Assembly: GCA_009926935.1 (NCBI GenBank)
Contig: RFNZ01000003.1
Location: forward strand, 34,551-98,550
Direction: 5' to 3'
DNA length: 64,000 bases
Source: Pseudomonadota bacterium
GTDB taxonomy: Bacteria > Pseudomonadota > Alphaproteobacteria > Micavibrionales > UBA1664
The notes below the pieces were generated by a model, which saw only the letters and a list, made by a program, of their open reading frames with translations, had not been told where the DNA came from and did not search any database. A program made the position numbers and the translations under genes. Each line of letters opens with the position of its first letter. Position 1 is the first letter of the stretch. This document shows positions 1-7,457 of the stretch, in pieces.

Positions 1-1
1 G

Positions 2-142
2 CGTGTGCTTTCGTATTTGCGCGCCACTGTTAATGCCCGTTCGGCAGGGCCTGAATCCAGCGAGGCCATGCTTCGTTACATGGACGGGCAACGTGCCCTT
101 TTGCAAACCATCCAAGGCCTTGTGGATCAGGGTCGCGGTTAA
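2..142 (+). CDS. partial phage ORF (C-terminus only), function unknown
   Basis: Open frame from the window edge ending ...GLVDQGRG*, directly upstream of the scaffold-like gene. Confidence 0.4.
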   Translation, partial: RVLSYLRATVNARSAGPESSEAMLRYMDGQRALLQTIQGLVDQGRG

Positions 143-158
143 ACCACAGGAGAGAAAA

Positions 159-875
159 ATGACTGAGACAAACCTACTTGCCGCGCAACCCGTCGTTGCC
201 GGTAAACCGAATGGCCTTCCAGACAAGTTCTGGGATTCCGAAACCAATTCAGTGCGCATGGACGATCTTGTGAAATCCTATTGTGCGCTCGAGAAAAAAA
301 TGTCAGCCGGTTTTTCTATGCCGGATGATGAGGAAGGGCGCATGAAAGTACTGCGTGCTCTTGGCGTGCCTGAGACACCGGATGCCTATCAGGTTACTGT
401 TAAGGACAATCTGCTCGAGCCGGATATGGAAGTGAACAAGCGCCTTCATGCAAAGGGTTTTACCCCTGAGCAGGTTCAGGAAGTTTATGATCTGGCAGCG
501 GACCGCTTGGTACCGATGATTTTGGATATTGCTGCTGAATTTCAGGCGGAACGCGAGATCGAGCGCCTTGTAGAAGCTTTTGGCGGGCCTGAGCAATGGC
601 GAGAGGTTTCACGCCAGCTTCTGGCCTTTGGCCGCAAAAACCTTCCGCCGGCAGTCCTTGAAGGTCTTTCGGGTTCGTATGACGGTGTCATGGCCCTTCA
701 CCGCATGATGAAGGGTGATGCTCCTGCAATGCTTGATAGTGCCAAAGCTACGGGCGCTGTCACTGAGGCTGAACTGCAAAGTCTGATGCGTGATCCTAAA
801 TACTGGCGTGACCGTGACCCTGCGACTATGGCTAAGGTTACTGACGGGTTTAAGCGGATATACGGCAAGAACTAA
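159..875 (+). CDS. T7-like capsid assembly (scaffold) protein
   Basis: ATG at 159 with RBS-like AGGAGAG; acidic helical protein immediately before the capsid gene; track ORF 3..875 is extended upstream. Confidence 0.6.
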   Translation: MTETNLLAAQPVVAGKPNGLPDKFWDSETNSVRMDDLVKSYCALEKKMSAGFSMPDDEEGRMKVLRALGVPETPDAYQVTVKDNLLEPDMEVNKRLHAKGFTPEQVQEVYDLAADRLVPMILDIAAEFQAEREIERLVEAFGGPEQWREVSRQLLAFGRKNLPPAVLEGLSGSYDGVMALHRMMKGDAPAMLDSAKATGAVTEAELQSLMRDPKYWRDRDPATMAKVTDGFKRIYGKN

Positions 876-880
876 GAATA

Positions 881-909
881 AAAAACCCGCCATCTGGCGG
901 GTTTTTTTA
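881..909. terminator. bidirectional intrinsic terminator
   Basis: AAAAAACCCGCCATCTGGCGGGTTTTTTT between convergent genes. Confidence 0.9.
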
Positions 910-1293
910 AGCCTGCTGTTCAGATTCAGGTTTTAGGGCCATCGTGCTTTCTATGACTTTTGAGAAGGCGCTCTGGATTTTTTTCGGAACGTCGATGAAT
1001 TCAAGGGCGACATTCACTTTACTGGCGCGGATGACGCGCGCTTTGACCGGAATTTCAGTTACGACATCGCTCAGTTTGAATTTCATTACAACGCTGCATT
1101 CAGTGTTTGATTCAAACACTCTGCCATCAGCTTCAAACAGCACGCCGCATTGTGACCAGTCACGTACGGGATAATTGGTGCCATCCACTTGAGCTACGCA
1201 TATATCGGTCATACGGCGGGGGAAGCGGCGGCGCGTGGCTTCCTTGTTGTCGTTAATGGCGCTTTGCAGGCTTTTCAGGATTTTTTCGTTCAT
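907..1293 (-). CDS. PilZ domain protein (c-di-GMP binding)
   Basis: Translation has RxxxR (RRFPR) followed by DWSQCG (DxSxxG), the canonical PilZ signature; ATG at 1293. Confidence 0.85.
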   Translation of the reverse strand: MNEKILKSLQSAINDNKEATRRRFPRRMTDICVAQVDGTNYPVRDWSQCGVLFEADGRVFESNTECSVVMKFKLSDVVTEIPVKARVIRASKVNVALEFIDVPKKIQSAFSKVIESTMALKPESEQQA

Positions 1294-1339
1294 GAAGCGC
1301 AATGTACCATTTTTGTATGGAGCCGGTCAAAAAAGTGTG

Positions 1340-1368
1340 TTGACAAACTAGGAAATTAATCCTAAAGT
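1340..1368 (+). promoter_or_regulatory. sigma70-like promoter for capsid leader
   Basis: TTGACA-N17-TAAAGT. Confidence 0.7.
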
Positions 1369-1374
1369 ACTTTT

Positions 1375-1511
1375 GTAAACACCACACATGCGCCTAAAAA
1401 GCGCGTGTTACGAGGGGGTTGGTGTTTCCCCCTCCATTTTATCTTCTTATCTTTTTTTTACAGGCGAGAGACAACGGGATGGCTATCGGGCCATCCCGCC
1501 TTTCGTTTTTT
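1375..1511 (+). ncRNA. structured leader or candidate small RNA upstream of the capsid gene
   Basis: Three consecutive hairpins (1386-1408, 1412-1434, 1475-1498), the last followed by a T-rich tract; no supported ORF. Confidence 0.5.
1475..1511 (+). terminator. intrinsic terminator or attenuator before the capsid gene
   Basis: CGGGATGGC TATCGG GCCATCCCG then CCTTTCGTTTTTT. Confidence 0.75.
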
Positions 1512-1601
1512 ACCCGACTCATTGCCGCGGCTTTGCCTGCGAAAACAGTGTTCAGGGCCTCTCCCCCAAAACCAACTATCAACCAGAAAGGAAGGACAAG
1601 C

Positions 1602-2432
1602 ATGTCCATTTCTATCGATAACGCGTTCGTCAAACAATTCGAACGCGAAGTATTCGAGGCCTATCAACGCATGGGCTCGAAACTACGCCCGACAGTACGC
1701 AGCAAAAGCAACGTCAAGGGTTCCAGTGCCGTGTTCCAAAAAGTAGGTACCGGTACGGCCTCTACCAAATCAACACACGGTATGGTGCCTGTGATGAATA
1801 TCAACCATACATCGGTTGAAGCCACGCTTCAGGATTATTACGCCGGTGACTGGGTAGACAAGCTTGATGAGCTGAAAGTCAACCATGATGAGCGCCAGGT
1901 CATTGCAAATGCTGGTGCTTATGCCCTTGGTCGTAAGACTGACGAGCTTATCATCAACTCTCTTAATGCTTCGACCAATACGGTCACCGATACGGCGCAA
2001 GGCCTGACCATCGATAAAATTCTTGAAGCATTCGAGAAGCTGGGCGCACAGGAGATCCCTGATGACGGCCAACGCACGGCGATTGTTGGCTGGAAGCAGT
2101 GGTCACAGCTTTTGGCTCTTAAGGAATTTGCGAATGCCGATTACGTGGGTTCAGAAGATCTGCCGTTTTCAGGCACGCAGGCCGTAAGATGGCTTGGCAC
2201 GCTCTGGATGCCGCATGGCGGTCTTCCTATCAACAACACTACCGGTGTGCGTCGCTGCTTCTGGTACCACAAGACGGCTATAGGACACGCTTCAGGCGCT
2301 GATGTCGAGACTGACATCACGTGGCATGGCGACCGTGCAGCCTATTTTGTCAACAGCATGATGAGCCAAGGCACTGCCCTTATTGAAGGTCAGGGTGTTG
2401 TTGTCATGACCTGTGATGAAACACCGGCATAA
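1602..2432 (+). CDS. phage major capsid protein
   Basis: ATG at 1602 with AAGGAAGGA RBS; MSISIDNAFVKQFEREVFEAYQRMGSKLRPTVR..., capsid-like and located between scaffold and tail tube genes. Confidence 0.8.
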   Translation: MSISIDNAFVKQFEREVFEAYQRMGSKLRPTVRSKSNVKGSSAVFQKVGTGTASTKSTHGMVPVMNINHTSVEATLQDYYAGDWVDKLDELKVNHDERQVIANAGAYALGRKTDELIINSLNASTNTVTDTAQGLTIDKILEAFEKLGAQEIPDDGQRTAIVGWKQWSQLLALKEFANADYVGSEDLPFSGTQAVRWLGTLWMPHGGLPINNTTGVRRCFWYHKTAIGHASGADVETDITWHGDRAAYFVNSMMSQGTALIEGQGVVVMTCDETPA

Positions 2433-2456
2433 CGAACGCAAAGAAGGAGAAAAACA

Positions 2457-2699
2457 ATGCCTTATAATTCAAACAATCTGAGCGTTCTCGCTTATGCCAA
2501 CAACTTCACGCTGTGGCACTACACCACGACGGATTCATCTGTCACTGGTGCGGGGTACTTCAACAGTGCTTCCGACATGCTGCGCGTGAATGATCTCATT
2601 ATTGCGAATATCGCAACGGGAGGCAGCCCTTCTACGATCTTCTATATCGTGACAGGTAATACGAACGGCGTCGTTACAGTAGCCACGTTTACTGCCTAA
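2457..2699 (+). CDS. small phage structural or decoration-like protein
   Basis: 80 aa, own RBS (AAGGAG), directly after the capsid gene. Confidence 0.5.
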   Translation: MPYNSNNLSVLAYANNFTLWHYTTTDSSVTGAGYFNSASDMLRVNDLIIANIATGGSPSTIFYIVTGNTNGVVTVATFTA

Positions 2700-2757
2700 A
2701 CCTGATGATCTGCCTGCTTTTGCCCCTTTAGCGGCGGATTGTCGAGACTGTTGTGAT

Positions 2758-2791
2758 GGAGGCGGACCGGTGCACTCGGTCCGCCTTTTTT
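2758..2791 (+). terminator. intrinsic terminator
   Basis: AGGCGGACCG GTGCACT CGGTCCGCCT TTTTT. Confidence 0.9.
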
Positions 2792-2817
2792 AATTCATTT
2801 AACCATGGAGTGATTAC

Positions 2818-3387
2818 ATGCCCCTAAACGATGTTGCTCTTGCCAGCCGTGCTCTTATTCGGATTGGCTGTAAACCTATTTCATCCTTTGCAGATGGTAC
2901 GGCGGAATCCGAAATTGCCGGAGCTCTTTATGCGCCATCACGGGATGCGCTGCTTTCCGCTTATGGTTGGTCCTTTGCAACGGGGCAGGTAGCACTTACG
3001 CGCCTGACCGAAGTGCCGATGGCGGATTACCAGTACGCCTATGGCCTTCCCAATGATTTTTTGCGCGCTCTATCTGCCGGCAATGGCGGACGTGGCCGCG
3101 GCCTTGATTACCGTATTTCGCGCAACGTGCTGCATACAGATGCTGAAGAAGTTCTGCTGACTTACATTTTTCTGCCGGATGAATCCGAATTTCCGCCGTT
3201 TTTTGCTACCACTCTCATCGCGCGTCTGGCTGCAGAATTCACGATCCCTCTCACCGAAAGCACTTCACGGGCTGAAGTACTTTACAAGCTGTCTGAAGAT
3301 GAGTTCAGAAAAGCTAAACAGATCGACGCCCAGCAGGATGCGCCTTCGCGGATCGAAAACTTCCCTCTTGTCGATGTGCGAGGATAG
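2818..3387 (+). CDS. tail tubular protein A-like
   Basis: 189 aa; size, sequence style and position match T7 gp11-like proteins. Confidence 0.65.
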   Translation: MPLNDVALASRALIRIGCKPISSFADGTAESEIAGALYAPSRDALLSAYGWSFATGQVALTRLTEVPMADYQYAYGLPNDFLRALSAGNGGRGRGLDYRISRNVLHTDAEEVLLTYIFLPDESEFPPFFATTLIARLAAEFTIPLTESTSRAEVLYKLSEDEFRKAKQIDAQQDAPSRIENFPLVDVRG

Positions 3388-3390
3388 GTC

Positions 3391-5289
3391 ATGCCGATTG
3401 TCCAAAACATCAAAACGAATTTTACGGCGGGCGAGGTTTCGCGTCGGCTTTTGGGGCGTGGTGATTTGCGAGCCTATGAAAATGGCGCCCTTACGCTGCG
3501 CAACCTTTTTATCCATCCGACTGGCGGTGTTTCACGCCGATCAGGCATGCGTTTTATTGATACTGTGCCTGGCGGCGGGCGCCTTATCGATTTTGAATTC
3601 AATACCGAGCAAACATACTTATTGGTTCTTACAACTGGTGCCTTGCGTATTTATCAGGATGACACGCTGGTCACTACACTTAGCGCTCCGTGGAACGTAT
3701 CTCAAATTTCGTCACTTAATTGGACGCAAAGCGCGGATACGCTTCTGATTGTTCACCCAGATGTGCCGCCAAAAAAACTAACTAGATCGGGCGCTGGAGT
3801 TTGGGCATTGACTGACTGGGTTTTTGATACGGCTACCAGCGTCAATAAAATTTACCAACCCATGTTCAAGTTTGCTGATGGTGCCATTACCGTTACGCCA
3901 AGTGGTACAACCGGTAGTGTTACATTGACGGCATCCAGCAGTGTTTTTCTTGCGGGGCACGCTAACACGCGTCTTCGTGTTGGAGGCAAAGAAGTTTTGA
4001 TTACATCAGTCGCATCCGGCACGGTTGTGCAGGTTACTGTAATTGAAACACTTGCCGGTACAACTGCTACAAAAGACTGGGAGGAGCAGTCATTCAGTGC
4101 CGTGCGCGGGTATCCTACATCTTGCGCGTTTCATCAGGACAGGCTTGTCATAGGCGGTAGCCGAGACTTGCCGAACAGGCTCTGGATGTCGAAATCAGGC
4201 GAGCTCTGGAACTTTGATCTGGGCGAAGGGCTTGATGATGAATCCATTGAGTTTGCAATCTTATCCGATCAGGTGAATGCGATACGAAATGTTTTCTCAG
4301 GAAGGCATTTACAGGTTTTTACGTCGGGTGCCGAATGGCAAGTGACTGGCGACCCATTGACGCCGACAACCGTGCAATTAAACAGGCAAACGCGAGTCGG
4401 TAGTGTAGTTGACAGGTCAGTGCCGCCCGTTGATGTTGATGGCGCAACAATTTTTGTGGCACGCAATGGGCAAGAGCTGCGCGAATTTATATATACGGAT
4501 GTAGAAGCCGCGTATCGTTCCAATGATCTTGCGCTTCTGGCGCAGCATATCATCCGTGACCCGATTGATCAGGCATTCGATAAGAAAAATAGGTTATTGC
4601 ATCTGGTTCTTGCCGATGGCGGTATTGCTACATTAACGGCTTACCGGGCGGAGCAGGTAGCCGCTTGGACGTTACAGGAAACGGATGGCAAGGCCCTTTC
4701 TGTCGCGGCCGTAGGGGAGGTTATCTACCTACTGATCGAGCGTGGCGGCGTTTATACGGTTGAAGCTTTTGACGAAGCACTTTCCATGGATTCGGCTCTT
4801 GCGGGCTCAAGCACAACCCCCAGTCTGACATGGTCCGGCCTCGGGCATTTGAACGGCAAAACGGTAACAATTTTGGCCGACGGTGTTCTGCGACCTAGTG
4901 CGGTTGTAAGTGGCGGCATCGTAACCCTTGCAACGCCGGCTACGAGCGTGCAAATCGGCCTTCCGTATACCCATGTGGTTGAGCCACTACCGCCTAATGC
5001 CCTTTCAAACGGCGGCATTGTAAGGACGGCACGTTTGGTTGAAGCCGTTTTCCGAATTGAGAGCACTGCGGCATTACGTGTTGATGTCGGCCGTGGTTTG
5101 CGCGATGTGCCGCTACGCGAAGTTGGCGGGAGCTTGGATACGCCACCGCCCGAGGTTTCAGGTGACATCCGTGTGCGTGCCTTCGGCTGGCAACAAGATG
5201 GTACAAAGTCACTTTGGCGCATCGAGCAATCGGTGCCGCTGCCATTCACACTTCTTTCGGTAGCAACAAACATCAAAGCCAGTGAGTAG
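3391..5289 (+). CDS. tail tubular protein B-like
   Basis: 632 aa; N-terminus NIKTNFTAGEVSRRLLGRGDLRAYENG...GGVSRRSGMRFI typical of podovirus tail proteins. Confidence 0.65.
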   Translation: MPIVQNIKTNFTAGEVSRRLLGRGDLRAYENGALTLRNLFIHPTGGVSRRSGMRFIDTVPGGGRLIDFEFNTEQTYLLVLTTGALRIYQDDTLVTTLSAPWNVSQISSLNWTQSADTLLIVHPDVPPKKLTRSGAGVWALTDWVFDTATSVNKIYQPMFKFADGAITVTPSGTTGSVTLTASSSVFLAGHANTRLRVGGKEVLITSVASGTVVQVTVIETLAGTTATKDWEEQSFSAVRGYPTSCAFHQDRLVIGGSRDLPNRLWMSKSGELWNFDLGEGLDDESIEFAILSDQVNAIRNVFSGRHLQVFTSGAEWQVTGDPLTPTTVQLNRQTRVGSVVDRSVPPVDVDGATIFVARNGQELREFIYTDVEAAYRSNDLALLAQHIIRDPIDQAFDKKNRLLHLVLADGGIATLTAYRAEQVAAWTLQETDGKALSVAAVGEVIYLLIERGGVYTVEAFDEALSMDSALAGSSTTPSLTWSGLGHLNGKTVTILADGVLRPSAVVSGGIVTLATPATSVQIGLPYTHVVEPLPPNALSNGGIVRTARLVEAVFRIESTAALRVDVGRGLRDVPLREVGGSLDTPPPEVSGDIRVRAFGWQQDGTKSLWRIEQSVPLPFTLLSVATNIKASE

Positions 5290-5298
5290 GAGAAATAT

Positions 5299-5820
5299 AT
5301 GGGAACATTAGCAGGCATTGCCTCGGCGCTCTCGCCGATTTTGACAGGGGCAGGCATACCCGGTGCCGTTGTCGGGTTTGGAACACAATATCTTAATCAA
5401 CGTATTGCTAGGGATGATCTGCGCCGTCAGCAAGATCAGGCTCTTGTTCAATTGCAGAGCAAGCAAAGACTGGATGAAGAGCAGTCGGCCCAAAATGCAA
5501 CTTTAGAAAAACAAAAAATTGCAAATGAAACAGCTGCCAATGAACTAAGACGAAGACAGGCACTAAAACGTGCTGTTGCACGGCAAAAGACCCTTTTTTC
5601 TGCGCAGGGACTGGGTGGCGAAGACGCAGGATCAAACGAAGCGGTTTTGCTTGGGCTTGTGAATTCGAGTGAGGAGGAAAGCGCCGAGACCGAAAGGCTC
5701 GCAAACCTACGACGCCAGACTCTTGATCAGTCTCTTTCACAGCAGAAGCAGAAAAATCTTTTGGAATCAACACAGCTAGCACAGCGCCAAAGCCTTGCTA
5801 GGTATATCCTGGAATCTTAA
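5299..5820 (+). CDS. small internal virion (gp14-like) protein
   Basis: 173 aa, N-terminal hydrophobic Gly-rich stretch then Gln-rich coiled coil. Confidence 0.45.
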   Translation: MGTLAGIASALSPILTGAGIPGAVVGFGTQYLNQRIARDDLRRQQDQALVQLQSKQRLDEEQSAQNATLEKQKIANETAANELRRRQALKRAVARQKTLFSAQGLGGEDAGSNEAVLLGLVNSSEEESAETERLANLRRQTLDQSLSQQKQKNLLESTQLAQRQSLARYILES

Positions 5821-5824
5821 TTAT

Positions 5825-5880
5825 GTTAAATCTATTTAACCATAATAACTTGACACTAGGTCTATAAATACCTACAAGTG
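5825..5880 (+). promoter_or_regulatory. promoter with palindromic operator-like site upstream of the RTX gene
   Basis: Inverted repeat GTTAAAT-CT-ATTTAAC at 5825-5840, then TTGACA at 5850-5855 and a weak -10 (TACAAG). Confidence 0.5.
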
Positions 5881-5912
5881 CGGTGACCGATTAATATTTT
5901 CAGGAGTTTGCG

Positions 5913-7388
5913 ATGTCGATTTACACCAATATTGCTGCCAATTCTTCAACTGTTTCCTTCATGCGCAATGATGGCGATAGCTATACCACGTTCAATTACA
6001 ACGTGGCCACCGGCAACGTGACATTGGGCCTTTATGGCGGGCTGAACGGCATTGGGCTTCCTGCCAATATGCACCGTACGATGACCTATAATATTGCGAC
6101 GGATACGGTTACCGCGATGACCCTTGTCACGGGTTACGGCTACCGTTACCCGATTACAACGACGCTTGGCGGCAGCGACGATGTTGTTCAGGGCATCTCC
6201 AAAAATGATCTGATTTATGCAGGTGGCGGGAATGACACCGTCAACACCAGCACGGGCAATGACATCGTTTACGGCCAGGAAGGCAACGACATTATCAATG
6301 GTAGCAGTGCGCTGACCTCGCTTAATGGCGATCGCAATATGTTCTTTGGCGGCAACGGCAACGATACACTCGATGGCAAGACAGGCAATGACTGGATGTT
6401 TGGCGGTAGCGGCCTCAATCTTTACAAAGATATGTCGGGCCATAACGTTGTGATTGGCGGTATCGATGCCGATACGATCAGAACCGGTACGGGCAACGAC
6501 ATTATCCTTGATGCGTTTGGCAACAATTCAGTGACATCCGGCGATGGTGACGATTTCGTTGTCATGGGCGCGGGTGTTGATGACATCAAGGTCGATGCAG
6601 GCAACGATACCGTTTATGCTGGCGGCGGCGATGATATCATCCGCGGGTTTGACGGTAATGACCTTCTCAACGGCCAAGAAGGCAACGACGATATCTACGG
6701 CGGTAACGGCAACGATACCCTGTTTGGTGCAAACGGAAATGACTCGCTGAAAGGCGATGCCGGAAACGATGAGCTGTACGGCGGCGAAGGCGACGATTTC
6801 CTTTGGGGCTTTGGCGATAACGATATTCTGTACGCTGAAGGCGGTAACGATAACCTCGATGGTGGTGATGGCAATGACCTCCTGCGTGGCGGTGATGGCG
6901 CTGACTTCCTTCAGGGCGGGCGCGGCGATGATGCGCTTTACGGTGAAGCAGGTAACGATACGCTGCGTGGCGGTCTTGGTAACGATACGCTTTATGCAGG
7001 GTTCGATACCGATATCATGAACGGCGATGCCGGTGATGATGTGCTGGTATCCAGCGGATTTGGCAAGGCCATCATGACGGGCGGTCTTGGCGCGGATACG
7101 TTCAAGTTCTTGGGCGTTGGCGAAGATTTTGCCGTAGTTAAAGATTTTAGAGGTAATGACAGCCTTGATATCTCTAACCTGCTGCAAGGGTTTGACCCGC
7201 TTCAGGATTCGATTGCAGACTTTGTCCGCATCAAAGATCGTGGCGGCAACAACTTCGACTTCAAAGTCAACTTTGACGGCCAAGGCGAGGACTTTGTGAC
7301 TGTAGCCCGCGTGACCGGTGATTTGGGTGGACTTGCCCCAAGCACCTTGATGGCGCAAGGCCGTCTCATTGTTGATGATGGCGTATAA
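5913..7388 (+). CDS. RTX / hemolysin-type calcium-binding repeat protein
   Basis: Many GGxGxDxLx nonapeptides (GGNGNDTLFGANGNDSLKGDAGNDELYGGEGDD...) plus RTX-style C-terminal domain. Confidence 0.9.
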   Translation: MSIYTNIAANSSTVSFMRNDGDSYTTFNYNVATGNVTLGLYGGLNGIGLPANMHRTMTYNIATDTVTAMTLVTGYGYRYPITTTLGGSDDVVQGISKNDLIYAGGGNDTVNTSTGNDIVYGQEGNDIINGSSALTSLNGDRNMFFGGNGNDTLDGKTGNDWMFGGSGLNLYKDMSGHNVVIGGIDADTIRTGTGNDIILDAFGNNSVTSGDGDDFVVMGAGVDDIKVDAGNDTVYAGGGDDIIRGFDGNDLLNGQEGNDDIYGGNGNDTLFGANGNDSLKGDAGNDELYGGEGDDFLWGFGDNDILYAEGGNDNLDGGDGNDLLRGGDGADFLQGGRGDDALYGEAGNDTLRGGLGNDTLYAGFDTDIMNGDAGDDVLVSSGFGKAIMTGGLGADTFKFLGVGEDFAVVKDFRGNDSLDISNLLQGFDPLQDSIADFVRIKDRGGNNFDFKVNFDGQGEDFVTVARVTGDLGGLAPSTLMAQGRLIVDDGV

Positions 7389-7415
7389 AAAATAAAAAAA
7401 TAGAAACACTTTTTT

Positions 7416-7440
7416 AAAGGGCCCTTTGGGGCCCTTTTTT
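7416..7440 (+). terminator. intrinsic terminator after the RTX gene
   Basis: AAAGGGCCC TTT GGGGCCCTTTTTT. Confidence 0.85.
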
Positions 7441-7457
7441 ATTACTCAGGAGAAACC

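Noticed and set aside
3-158. N-terminal extension of ORF 3..875
   Set aside because: Overlaps the end of an upstream ORF; ATG at 159 has a good RBS
1419-1601. N-terminal extension of the capsid ORF
   Set aside because: Runs through the terminator hairpins; ATG at 1602 has a clear RBS and starts the capsid-like sequence
6200-7030. Regularly spaced short repeats that could resemble a repeat array
   Set aside because: They are degenerate 27-bp codon-level repeats of the RTX nonapeptide, not CRISPR repeats with unique spacers
5946-7409. Long reverse-strand ORFs (165 and 293 aa) opposite the RTX gene
   Set aside because: Repetitive Gly/Asp codons keep the antisense frame open; products are repetitive and unlike known proteins, no RBS or promoter seen
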